Positions 7,893 through 16,768 of a stretch of 30,542 bases of DNA are shown one piece after another (the stretch's first letter is position 1; each line of letters opens with the position of its first letter). The translations under genes were made by a program, and so were the position numbers. Origin of the DNA: an uncultured Duncaniella sp. (GTDB lineage Bacteria > Bacteroidota > Bacteroidia > Bacteroidales > Muribaculaceae); NCBI GenBank assembly GCA_910578615.1, contig CAJTRI010000011.1:1324-31865 (forward strand). The letters run 5' to 3'. The notes beneath the pieces were generated by a model. The model worked only from the letters and a program-made list of their open reading frames with translations, did not search any database and was not told where the DNA came from.

Positions 7893-7918
7893 CATACCTT
7901 AAAAATCGATTGGTCACC

Positions 7919-9748
7919 ATGAGAGAATCCCTCTTATATGTTCTTATAGCTTTGTTTTCGTCCCTGACGGTCTACCCAGGAAATATATATGTCTCTGCGA
8001 AAAACGGCAGCGATACAGCCTCCGGCACAGCCGAAGCGCCCCTTCTCACTGTCGGTGAGGCATTGAAACGTGCACGTGAATGGCGACGGCTGGATGCTCC
8101 CGAGGCCTATGACGATATACGCATAATACTCGATGGCGGAACCTACCGTCAGTCAGTACCCTTATTCATTCGTCCCGAGGACAGCGGCACACCGGCTTCG
8201 GCCACAATCATAACGTCGGCTCCCGACAGCAAGGCTGTCATCAGCGGAGGTGTCAGTGTGACAGGATGGACACGCGGCACTGACGACAAGCGTGTGCCGG
8301 CCCGGCTGCGCGACAAGATATGGGTGGCCGACGCACCTATGAATGCCAACCGCATAATAGAGACACGGCAGATGTATGTCAACGGGTCGAAAGCCATACG
8401 CGCCTCACAGTTCGCACCTGGAAAGATGGAGCGGATGGCAGGTTTCGACATTTCCGACAAAAGTATCACAGTCCCTGCCCCTGACATAGATCTGTCCTCG
8501 GCCAAAGGTCTGGAAATGATAGTCCACCAGCGCTGGGCCATAGCCATTCTCCGCGTCAAGGAAATCATCCCCGTCGGTGACGGCAATGTCAAAGTAAGAT
8601 TCCACGACCCGGAGAGCACGCTTGAATTCAACCATCCGTGGCCACAGCCGATAATAGACGGAGAGAAAGGCAGTTCCTCATTTGTGCTCACCAACGCACT
8701 CGAACTGCTTGACTCACCCGGTGAATGGTATCAGGACTATCCCTCGGGGAAGATATACTACTACCCGGCCGAAGGGATCAGCCCTGACACAGCCGACATC
8801 GTGATTCCGCTTCTTGAAACAATCGTGAACATTGACGGTTCGAAGGAACGCCCGGTAAAAAATATCCGCTTCGAGAATGTCGGGATAGAATATGCCGCAT
8901 GGCGACGTCCGTCATACGAAGGCCACGTCACACTTCAAGGAGGTTTCCGTCTGCTCGACGCCTACAAACTACCAATCCCAGGACTCCCAGAAAAGGCCGA
9001 ACTTGAAAACCAGGCATGGATTGGCCGCCCGGAGGCCGCCGTCATGGTAAAGAATGCCTCTGAAATAGACTTCAACGGATGTGGATTCGGACATCTTGGA
9101 GCCACCGGGCTGGACTATGTGTCAGCCGTTGGAAATTCAGAGGTTTCAGGCTGTACGTTCGAGGACATCGGTGGCACGGCCATACAGATAGGAACGTTTC
9201 CTGACGGCGGATTCGAGACACACGTCCCCTACATACCTGCCGACTCTTCGGAAATATGCAGCAACATCACAATCAGCAACAATCTCGTCAGAGATGCCAC
9301 CAACGAAGACTGGGGATGTGTCGGGATAGGAGCCGGATATGTCAGAGACATCACGATATCAGACAACGAGGTATGCCATGTAAACTATTCCGGCATATGC
9401 GTAGGCTGGGGATGGACTCCGCTCGAAAGCGGAATGCGGAACAACCGCATCACTGGCAACCACATACACCACTTCGCAGCACAGCTCTATGATGCCGGCG
9501 GAATATACACCCTCTCAAACCAGCCGGGTTCGTTCATAACCGGCAACCATATCGAAAACCTTATTGACGCGCCATATGCCACCAATGACCGAGGCTTCTA
9601 TATATACTTTGACGAAGCCACTGACGGATTTACGGTAGAGAACAATCTTTGCCCGGATGACAGATTCGGCTACAACCGGCCCGGCCCATCAATGGTGGTC
9701 AGGAATAACGGCCCGCACGTCTCCCTTAAAAACAAGAAGCAACATTAA
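7919..9748 (+). CDS. exported right-handed beta-helix glycoside hydrolase, GH141-like
   Basis: Starting at the ATG at 7919 gives 609 residues with an N-terminal signal peptide (MRESLLYVLIALFSSL) and no lipobox, so the protein is probably periplasmic. The mature part opens with IYVSAKNGSDTASGT and TVGEALKRARE, the usual entry to a polysaccharide-degrading beta-helix. It continues through ELLDSPGEWYQDYPSGKIYYYP and then helix rungs with repeated ITISNN, ITISDNEV and ITGNHI motifs. This architecture fits GH141, whose characterised members include an alpha-L-fucosidase and a xylanase; GH110-like or other beta-helix families remain possible. An upstream in-frame ATG at 7880 is rejected because the promoter overlaps it. 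It heads a plus-strand operon, and only 2 nt separate it from the GH31 gene. Catalytic residues were not assigned. Confidence 0.72.
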   Translation: MRESLLYVLIALFSSLTVYPGNIYVSAKNGSDTASGTAEAPLLTVGEALKRAREWRRLDAPEAYDDIRIILDGGTYRQSVPLFIRPEDSGTPASATIITSAPDSKAVISGGVSVTGWTRGTDDKRVPARLRDKIWVADAPMNANRIIETRQMYVNGSKAIRASQFAPGKMERMAGFDISDKSITVPAPDIDLSSAKGLEMIVHQRWAIAILRVKEIIPVGDGNVKVRFHDPESTLEFNHPWPQPIIDGEKGSSSFVLTNALELLDSPGEWYQDYPSGKIYYYPAEGISPDTADIVIPLLETIVNIDGSKERPVKNIRFENVGIEYAAWRRPSYEGHVTLQGGFRLLDAYKLPIPGLPEKAELENQAWIGRPEAAVMVKNASEIDFNGCGFGHLGATGLDYVSAVGNSEVSGCTFEDIGGTAIQIGTFPDGGFETHVPYIPADSSEICSNITISNNLVRDATNEDWGCVGIGAGYVRDITISDNEVCHVNYSGICVGWGWTPLESGMRNNRITGNHIHHFAAQLYDAGGIYTLSNQPGSFITGNHIENLIDAPYATNDRGFYIYFDEATDGFTVENNLCPDDRFGYNRPGPSMVVRNNGPHVSLKNKKQH

Positions 9749-9750
9749 CG

Positions 9751-12015
9751 ATGAAACCGACCAATTATCATCTATTCGATTTCCTTGATTTCGACATCGA
9801 CCTCTGCCGCGACGAGTCTCTGTGGAAGGCATGTGCTCCCACAGTTGTCGTGGAAAAGGACGGCGACATACATGTGACTGTTCCATTCCAGAAACAGAAA
9901 CCCGACAATGATATGGCTGCCGACGAGACAGTCCCGCGCGAGGAGCACACCCTCGTCATAAGGCAGTACGGCCCCAAGATTACCCGTTTGTTTATTGGAT
10001 TCGGCGAAACGGCAATGACTGACGAGTCAGAGATGCTCATGCTCGACAAACGCGTGGACAGACTGCCTCTACGGGCTGAGTTCGTTGAAGGCGAATGGAT
10101 TATTTCGACCGTCTGTGACGGAATACGTCGCGCCGTGATAAATCTTCGTGAACCGCTCCTCGACCGTTGGAGCACCCTTCTTCCCGACCCTCAGGAGACA
10201 CTCGACCTCCGCCTCTACCCGGACGGCAAGCGTGAGATACGTCTTGCAGCCTACGACCATTTCTCTCCTCCTCGATACGACGCCCTTCCTGTGGCATTCT
10301 GCAAGAGCGGAAATCGCAGAGACCGTGCCACACTCTCGTTCGAGTGTCAGCCTGACGAGTGTTTCGGAGGCACAGGCGAACGGTTTGCAAAAATGGATCT
10401 CAGCGGCCAGACATTCTTCCTGAAAAATCAGGACGGACAGGGAGTGAACAACCGTCGCACATATAAAAACATCCCGTTCTACGTGTCAAGCCGCATGTAC
10501 GGAACATTCTATCACACAACTGCCCACAGCAAACTATCCCTCGCCGGCCACTCCACCCGTTCCGTACAGTTCATGAGTGACCAGGCCCTTGTGGACGCAT
10601 TCGTCATCGGAGGTGACTCATACGAGGAAATCATACGTGGCTACCGCGATCTCACAGGCTACCCCTCCATGCCACCGTTATGGAGTTTCGGCATATGGAT
10701 GAGCCGTATGACCTATTTCAGCGCCGACGAGGTAGAGGAAATCTGTGACCGTCTCCGAAACGAACATTACCCCTGCGATGTCATACACCTTGACACGGGT
10801 TGGTTCCGTACCGACTGGCTTTGCGAATGGAAATTCAACGACGAACGTTTCCCCGACCCTGTAAAATTCATAAGCAATCTCAAAGAAAAGGGGTTCAGAG
10901 TCTCCCTATGGCAACTTCCATACGTGGCCAAGGATGCCGAACAGATTGACGAGGCTACCGAAAACGAATACATAGCGCCCCTCACACGCCAGCAGGCCTC
11001 GGAAGGCTCCAACTTCTCAGCGCTTGATTATGCCGGAACCATAGACTTCACCTATCCCGCCGCCACAGAATGGTACAAGGGACTACTGCGTAACCTCCTC
11101 GACATGGGCGTTACATGCATCAAGACTGATTTCGGAGAAAACATCCATATGGATGCGGTCTACAAGGGTATGTCTCCCGAACTACTCAACAACCTCTACG
11201 CCCTTCTTTATCAGAAAGCGGCCTACGAGGTGACCAAGGAAGTGACAGGCGAAGGCATTGTCTGGGCACGTGCGGCATGGGCCGGATGCCAACGCTACCC
11301 CCTCCACTGGGGTGGCGACTCATGCAGTTCATGGGACGGTCTGGCAGGTTCTCTCAAAGGAGGCCTTCACTTCGGCCTTTCAGGCTTCGCATTCTGGAGC
11401 CATGACGTACCCGGCTTCCATTCGCTTCCCAACTTCATGAACTCCGTGGTAGATGATGACGTATATGTCCGCTGGACTCAGTTCGGCGTATTCTCCTCCC
11501 ACATACGCTACCACGGGACAAGCAAACGCGAACCATGGCACTACCCCGCCATAGCCCCAATAATAAAGAAATGGTGGCGCCTCCGCTACGGACTTATACC
11601 CTACATCCTGAATGAGAGCCAGAAAGCCACTACAAGCGGCTCTACCCTGCTCCAAGCCATGATATTCCACCATCCTGACGACCGTACATGCCGCCATATA
11701 GACGACCAATATTACTTCGGCGACTCGTTCCTCGTGGCGCCTGTGATGAACTCCGAAAACTGCCGCGACATATATCTTCCTGACGGACAATGGATCAATT
11801 TCTTCACCGGTGAAAGCCTCGAAGGCGGACGCTGGCTGAAAGGCGTCATGGTACCACTCGGAGAGATGCCGGTATATGTGCGTCCCGACACCAAGATTCC
11901 GTTCTATCCCGAAGCGGTGGAATGTACTGATGAGATGGATTTATCAAAGACCGTCACAGTCACAGTCGATAGCGACTTCAAAGGCATCTGGAATGAGAAA
12001 CTGTTCAATGACTAA
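9751..12015 (+). CDS. GH31 family alpha-glycosidase, YicI (alpha-xylosidase)-like
   Basis: This 754-residue protein has the GH31 layout: an N-terminal beta-sandwich, the (beta/alpha)8 barrel beginning near YPSMPPLWSFGIWMSR, and C-terminal beta domains. The nucleophile is Asp460 in KTDFGE and the acid/base is Asp523 in WGGDS; KTDFGE is characteristic of the YicI alpha-xylosidase branch rather than the WxDMNE form of alpha-glucosidases. The barrel also carries HLDTGWF, where a Trp-bearing loop meets substrate. There is no signal peptide, so it should act in the cytoplasm on an imported oligosaccharide. It starts 2 nt after the beta-helix gene and ends 15 nt before the corrinoid fusion, which ties it to that system. 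An alpha-xylosidase acting on a methylated xyloside is one possibility; plain alpha-glucosidase or alpha-galactosidase activity cannot be excluded. Confidence 0.88.
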   Translation: MKPTNYHLFDFLDFDIDLCRDESLWKACAPTVVVEKDGDIHVTVPFQKQKPDNDMAADETVPREEHTLVIRQYGPKITRLFIGFGETAMTDESEMLMLDKRVDRLPLRAEFVEGEWIISTVCDGIRRAVINLREPLLDRWSTLLPDPQETLDLRLYPDGKREIRLAAYDHFSPPRYDALPVAFCKSGNRRDRATLSFECQPDECFGGTGERFAKMDLSGQTFFLKNQDGQGVNNRRTYKNIPFYVSSRMYGTFYHTTAHSKLSLAGHSTRSVQFMSDQALVDAFVIGGDSYEEIIRGYRDLTGYPSMPPLWSFGIWMSRMTYFSADEVEEICDRLRNEHYPCDVIHLDTGWFRTDWLCEWKFNDERFPDPVKFISNLKEKGFRVSLWQLPYVAKDAEQIDEATENEYIAPLTRQQASEGSNFSALDYAGTIDFTYPAATEWYKGLLRNLLDMGVTCIKTDFGENIHMDAVYKGMSPELLNNLYALLYQKAAYEVTKEVTGEGIVWARAAWAGCQRYPLHWGGDSCSSWDGLAGSLKGGLHFGLSGFAFWSHDVPGFHSLPNFMNSVVDDDVYVRWTQFGVFSSHIRYHGTSKREPWHYPAIAPIIKKWWRLRYGLIPYILNESQKATTSGSTLLQAMIFHHPDDRTCRHIDDQYYFGDSFLVAPVMNSENCRDIYLPDGQWINFFTGESLEGGRWLKGVMVPLGEMPVYVRPDTKIPFYPEAVECTDEMDLSKTVTVTVDSDFKGIWNEKLFND

Positions 12016-12030
12016 GAAAGATCTGCGGAA

Positions 12031-15000
12031 ATGAATACCTGGAAAAAAAATCTTGAAGAAACCAAGCAACATTATATAGACTGGTGGAACCACAAAGGCA
12101 TAGTCCTCAATATGTGGGAACACTTTCAAAACGGCGTGGAACCACATGCCGACATCCCTGCCCCACCCGAACCATACAGCCTTCACCAGAAATGGTTCGA
12201 TCCTCAGTGGCGTGCCGAATATCTTGACTGGTATGTGGCCCACAGCTCTCTGAAAGCCGACATGCTGCCGGTGGCAAACACCCAGCTCGGCCCAGGCTCA
12301 CTCGCAGCAATACTCGGAGGAGTATTCGAGGGTGGCCCGGACACCATCTGGATTCACCCTAATCCTGATTTCAAGGATGACTTTGACTTCGACCCCGAAC
12401 ACCCCAACTGGCTCCTCCACAAAGAACTTCTAAAAGCCGTAAAGGCCAAGGCACAAGGCAACTATTACGTGGGTATGCCGGATCTCATGGAAGGTCTCGA
12501 CGTGCTCGCCGCAATGAAGGGCACCGACAAGATTCTACTTGACACCGTCATGCAGCCCGACATTCTCGAATTACAGGTGCAACAGATAAACGAAATCTAT
12601 TTCCGTGTATTCGACGAGCTGTATGACATCATCCGCGAAGGTGACGAGATGGCATTCTGCTACTTCTCATCATGGGCCCCCGGAAAGATGACCAAACTGC
12701 AATGTGACATATCCACCATGATCGGCGTGGAAGATTACCGTCGCTTCGTCCAGCCTTTCATTCGTGAACAGTGCCGCAAAATAGACTATACCCTCTATCA
12801 TCTGGACGGGGTAGGCGCTCTGCACCATCTGCCGGCCCTTCTTGAAGTGGATGAACTAAACGCCATCCAGTGGACACCCGGAGTAGGCGAACCCCAAGGC
12901 GGATCTCCCAAATGGTATGACCTGTACCGCCGCATACTTGACGCTGGTAAAAGCGTCATGGCATGCTGGGTGACCCTTGACGAACTACGGCCGCTCCTTG
13001 ACAACATAGGAGGAGACGGAGTACATCTCGAAATGGATTTCCACAACGAGGACGAGGTGGAAGAAGCCATGAAGATCGTAGAGGAATATCGCGGTCGTCC
13101 GGCCATCAGACACGAGGAACCCGAAGCCTCGATTAGCCTGTCACATTCCGACAACCAACTCTTCGATTTTAATAGTTTCGATTCTGACAAAGTTGATTCA
13201 GACAATCATATCTTCGACTCTGACACACTCGATCCAGACACACTCGGTTCTGACAGTCATTTCCTTGATTCAGATAATTTCGATCCTGACAAAGAAGTTG
13301 AACGCATTATAGAGAAAGTGGAGAGCGAGTCAGTCTCTACCCCGGAAATCATAGCCATAAATCCAGAGGCTCCTATTGTCAAGGCTTTTGATGACCACAT
13401 CCTCGTGCTTGACGGCGCTATGGGAACCATGATCCAGACCTACGGTCTCTCAGAAAATGACTTCCGTGGAGAATTATTCGCATCTCATCCGTCTTCACTG
13501 AAAGGAAACAACGACCTTCTCTCTCTGACACGCCCTGACGTCATCCATGATATACACCGCAGATATCTCGATGCAGGTGCCGACATCATCACCACCAACA
13601 CGTTCAACGCACAGGCTATATCCATGGCGGACTTCCACATGGAGGAACATTGCCGTGCAATAAATCTCGCCGCATGTGCGATAGCACGCGAACTGGCAGA
13701 CGAATACACGCGCATAGATCCTGCAAGACCCCGTTTCGTGGTCGGCGCCATGGGCCCTACGCCCAAGACATGCTCCATCACATCGGGAATCGTCCAGCCA
13801 GGATGGGTGACTTTCAGTTATGACATCCTCCTCCGTGCCTACACCGAACAAGCCAAAGCACTTATCGATGGAAAGGTTGACGCAATCCTGATTGAGACCA
13901 TCTTCGATGTCAAAAACGCCGAGGCAGCAGTCAACGCCGCCGTAGCTGCCATGAGGCAGACCGGGAAAACCGTCCCGCTCATGCTCAGCTTCACCATTTC
14001 CGACTCGGAAGGCCGCAATATGCTCGGACAATCCATAGAGGATTTCATCTCGTCCCTCAATGATGCACCTATACTCTCGGTGGGTGTCAACTGTATACCT
14101 GATGCAGGAAAGGTAACCAGTTTCATCGGTCATCTCGGCGAGAAATACCCTTACAGGATAAGCCTTTACCCTAACGCCGGGCTTCCCGACTTCTCAGGCT
14201 CATACGACATGACTCCCGAGAAACTTCGTGAATCCATGTGGCCCCTGCTTGAAGGGCATCTCCTAAATATGGCAGGAGGCTGCTGCGGCACCACAGACGC
14301 GCACATCCATCTGCTTGCCCAAGCCGTACAGCCATTCAGCGGCCTCTACCTTTCGCCCCACAAGCCCGGCTCAAAAGCTGATATAAGGGAAACAAAGCCC
14401 CGGCCAAAACCACGAATTCAGGAATGTGAATGCTGTACCCCCGCCACACAGGCTGCACCGCAACCATCCGTCGCAGACGGTGTTTTTGACGCCATACTTG
14501 CCGGAAAGGCCGATGATGCGGCTGCCGCCACACAAGCCTCCGTTGATGCAGGTATATCACCGCAAGAAATAATCAACGGCCAGATGATCCGTGCAATGGG
14601 CGAGGTTGGCCAGCTCTTTCAGGACGGAAAAGCCTTCGTCCCCCAGCTTCTCATGGCAGGCAGAGCCATGAAGGCTGGACTCGAACTTCTCAAACCGCTC
14701 ATGGCAGGAGAAGCCTCTACCTCGATAGGCAAAGTGCTTATCGGAACCGTGAAAGGCGATCTCCACGACATAGGCAAAAACCTCGTGGCATCTATGCTCG
14801 AAGGGTGTGGATTCGAGGTCATCAACATCGGTATAGACGTTCCCGCAGAAGCCTTCGTTGACGAGATAAGGAAAAGTAATCCTGACATCCTCTGTATGAG
14901 CGCACTTCTCACCACCACCATGACCTACATGAAGGACGTGATCGACGCCGTCACTGCCGCCGGCCTGCGCGACAAGGTAAAAATCATGGTAGGAGGCGCA

Positions 15001-15102
15001 CCTGTCACACTGGCATTTGCCGAAGAGATAGGTGCCGACGGATACAGCGACAATGCCAATACAGCCGTGGCGCTGGCCCGTAGACTCGTCGGAGCCTTAT
15101 AA
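12031..15102 (+). CDS. three-domain corrinoid methyltransferase fusion: URO-D-like + MetH-type homocysteine methyltransferase + B12-binding domain
   Basis: This 1023-residue protein joins three methyl-transfer modules. Residues 1-362 are a URO-D superfamily barrel (WWNHKGIVLNMWEHF, FSSWAPGKM) in which the usual zinc motif HxC is replaced by His257-Leu-Asp259. Residues 368-430 are an acidic repeat linker. Residues 450-770 are a MetH-type homocysteine S-methyltransferase domain (LDGAMGTMIQ, TTNTFNA) with zinc ligands Cys688, Cys751 and Cys752, the same 63-residue spacing as Cys247/310/311 of E. coli MetH. Residues 813-1023 are a helical cap plus Rossmann corrinoid domain with Asp910-x-His912-x-x-Gly915 for base-off cobalamin, then GGAPVT. 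A Cys cluster (799, 801, 802) lies between the last two. The pterin-binding and reactivation domains of MetH are missing. The inference is methyl donor to cobalamin by the first domain, then to homocysteine, giving methionine. Confidence 0.88.
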   Translation: MNTWKKNLEETKQHYIDWWNHKGIVLNMWEHFQNGVEPHADIPAPPEPYSLHQKWFDPQWRAEYLDWYVAHSSLKADMLPVANTQLGPGSLAAILGGVFEGGPDTIWIHPNPDFKDDFDFDPEHPNWLLHKELLKAVKAKAQGNYYVGMPDLMEGLDVLAAMKGTDKILLDTVMQPDILELQVQQINEIYFRVFDELYDIIREGDEMAFCYFSSWAPGKMTKLQCDISTMIGVEDYRRFVQPFIREQCRKIDYTLYHLDGVGALHHLPALLEVDELNAIQWTPGVGEPQGGSPKWYDLYRRILDAGKSVMACWVTLDELRPLLDNIGGDGVHLEMDFHNEDEVEEAMKIVEEYRGRPAIRHEEPEASISLSHSDNQLFDFNSFDSDKVDSDNHIFDSDTLDPDTLGSDSHFLDSDNFDPDKEVERIIEKVESESVSTPEIIAINPEAPIVKAFDDHILVLDGAMGTMIQTYGLSENDFRGELFASHPSSLKGNNDLLSLTRPDVIHDIHRRYLDAGADIITTNTFNAQAISMADFHMEEHCRAINLAACAIARELADEYTRIDPARPRFVVGAMGPTPKTCSITSGIVQPGWVTFSYDILLRAYTEQAKALIDGKVDAILIETIFDVKNAEAAVNAAVAAMRQTGKTVPLMLSFTISDSEGRNMLGQSIEDFISSLNDAPILSVGVNCIPDAGKVTSFIGHLGEKYPYRISLYPNAGLPDFSGSYDMTPEKLRESMWPLLEGHLLNMAGGCCGTTDAHIHLLAQAVQPFSGLYLSPHKPGSKADIRETKPRPKPRIQECECCTPATQAAPQPSVADGVFDAILAGKADDAAAATQASVDAGISPQEIINGQMIRAMGEVGQLFQDGKAFVPQLLMAGRAMKAGLELLKPLMAGEASTSIGKVLIGTVKGDLHDIGKNLVASMLEGCGFEVINIGIDVPAEAFVDEIRKSNPDILCMSALLTTTMTYMKDVIDAVTAAGLRDKVKIMVGGAPVTLAFAEEIGADGYSDNANTAVALARRLVGAL
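13165..13305 (+). repeat. degenerate 15-bp tandem repeats encoding an acidic D-S/P-D linker
   Basis: Within the fusion gene, copies of about GATTCnGACannnTC encode five-residue units such as DSDTL and DPDTL, some with two-residue insertions. Roughly seven to eight D-[SP]-D copies lie between the URO-D-like and homocysteine domains. The stretch is visibly more AT-rich than the flanking gene. Confidence 0.75.
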
Positions 15103-15141
15103 CTACCATCAAATACCTTGAAAATCTAATATAACCTGAAA

Positions 15142-16746
15142 ATGACTGACTTATCAATGCGACCGATGGACTGGGCGGTACTCGCCGCCTATTTCATCGT
15201 CCTTCTCGCAATCGGCCTCTGGGCCAGTTCCAAAAGCAACAAAGGGAGCCACAAGTTCCTCGCAAGCAACTCTCTCAAATGGCACCACATAGGTTTCTCC
15301 ATGTGGGGTACCAACGTAGGCCCGTCTATGCTGATTGCCTCGGCAAGTGCCGGATTCACTGCCGGCATCGTGTCAGGCAACTATGCGTGGTATGCATTCG
15401 TCTTCATAGCCCTGCTTGCATTCGTATTCGCCCCGCGCTATCTTGGCGAGAAGATCACCACCCTTCCCGAGTTTATGGGGAAACGGTTCGGAGAGTCCAC
15501 ACGCAACATGCTTGCATGGTACACGATCGTCACCGTGCTCATCTCATGGCTGGCTCTGACCCTTTTCGCAGGCGGTATCATCATCCGTCAGGTGTTCGGC
15601 ATCCCGATGTGGCTGTCGGCATTCATCCTTCTCGCCATATCGGCATTCTTCACTATCATAGGAGGATTAAGGGCCATAGCCTACACCAACGTATACCAGA
15701 TGGTGCTGCTCATCCTTGTATCTGCAACACTTACAATTGTCGGTATATGGCATCTCGGAGACCACTCTGTGGTAGGAGGAATCAGTACCCTTGCCAATCC
15801 CGAGATAGTGCCATCCAACTACTGGAACCTCTTCCAGCCCAACGACCACAAGGAATTCCCATGGCTTCCCATACTTCTCGGCTACCCTATATCAGGCCTG
15901 TGGTTCTGGTGTACCGACCAGTCCATGGTACAGCCAGTGCTTGCTGCACGAAACCTTGACGAGGGGCAGAAGGGCGCTAACTTTACAGGATGGCTCAAAA
16001 TTCTCGATGTGGCCATATACATCATTCCCGGCGTGGTGTGTTTCGCTCTCTGGAAAACAGGCTTCTTCGGCAACACCATCATAGAGCCTGACAACGCCTA
16101 TATGACCCTTGTTTCGTCACTATTCCCCGTGGGTATGGTGGGACTCGTGATAGCCGTGCTGACCGCCGCTCTCATTTCAACAATCGGCTCGGCTCTCAAC
16201 GCACTCTCCACCGTCTTCACCATGGACATCTACGTGAAAAACATCAATACCGGCGCCTCCCAGCAGGAAATCATCCGCACCGGCCACATCGTGACCGTTG
16301 TAGGCGCCCTCGTCTCAATCCTCATCACCGTGGCTGTTGACAACATCAAGGGAATGGATCTCTTCAACGTATTCCAGTCCGTACTCAGCTTCATCGCCCC
16401 GCCAATGGCTGCGGTATTCGTGATGGGAGTGTTCTGGAAACGGTGCACCACACTCGCCGCCAACGTGATTCTCACATTCGGAACCATATTCAGCATCGGA
16501 TGCGGCATCCTATACCTGTGGATAATCCCAAATGCCACAAGCCACGTCCATTTTATGATGTTATCCTTCCTGATATTCGTGGCCCTAATCGTCACCATGG
16601 TGGTAATCAGCTACGCGGACAAGGCCATTGTGGAGCGCAAGCCGATGGCTGTCATCAAGAGCAAGATGTCGCTAAGTGTCAGGATGGCGTGGTTGCTCCT
16701 GGCAATCGTGATGATAAGCCTTTACATATTCTTCAACGGAAATTAA
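15142..16746 (+). CDS. SSS-family Na+/sugar symporter (SGLT-like)
   Basis: This 534-residue inner-membrane protein has about fourteen hydrophobic helices. Sugar-type solute:sodium symporter marks are MDWAVLAAYFIVLLAIG in helix 1, GFSMWGTNVGPSMLIASASAG, GGLRAIAYTNVYQMVLL (matching the GGL-x-AV-x-x-TD region) and VFQSVLSFIAPPMAAVFVMGVFWKR near the end, close to the SGLT form. It should take up a monosaccharide or small oligosaccharide with Na+. It follows the corrinoid fusion by 39 nt and precedes the aldolase gene by 22 nt, within the same operon, so it probably imports the substrate of the GH31/corrinoid pathway. Substrate identity cannot be read from sequence. Confidence 0.88.
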   Translation: MTDLSMRPMDWAVLAAYFIVLLAIGLWASSKSNKGSHKFLASNSLKWHHIGFSMWGTNVGPSMLIASASAGFTAGIVSGNYAWYAFVFIALLAFVFAPRYLGEKITTLPEFMGKRFGESTRNMLAWYTIVTVLISWLALTLFAGGIIIRQVFGIPMWLSAFILLAISAFFTIIGGLRAIAYTNVYQMVLLILVSATLTIVGIWHLGDHSVVGGISTLANPEIVPSNYWNLFQPNDHKEFPWLPILLGYPISGLWFWCTDQSMVQPVLAARNLDEGQKGANFTGWLKILDVAIYIIPGVVCFALWKTGFFGNTIIEPDNAYMTLVSSLFPVGMVGLVIAVLTAALISTIGSALNALSTVFTMDIYVKNINTGASQQEIIRTGHIVTVVGALVSILITVAVDNIKGMDLFNVFQSVLSFIAPPMAAVFVMGVFWKRCTTLAANVILTFGTIFSIGCGILYLWIIPNATSHVHFMMLSFLIFVALIVTMVVISYADKAIVERKPMAVIKSKMSLSVRMAWLLLAIVMISLYIFFNGN

Positions 16747-16768
16747 TCAACCAACTTCGTAAAAACAT

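Noticed and set aside
7793..7918. Possible cobalamin riboswitch upstream of the corrinoid genes.
   Set aside because: The gap is 141 nt including two divergent promoters, too small for the known fold, and I see no B12-box-like sequence.
7880..7918. Upstream ATG as start of the beta-helix hydrolase.
   Set aside because: A TAATTTTG promoter box lies at 7885-7892, so this codon would not be transcribed, and the signal peptide begins naturally at 7919.
13165..13305. Short tandem repeats that might be a CRISPR-like array.
   Set aside because: The units are 15 bp, in frame, without spacers, and encode a D-S/P-D linker inside one long gene.
13495..14133. Minus-strand open frame of 212 codons.
   Set aside because: It lies opposite the zinc-binding homocysteine methyltransferase domain of the fusion and is a composition effect.
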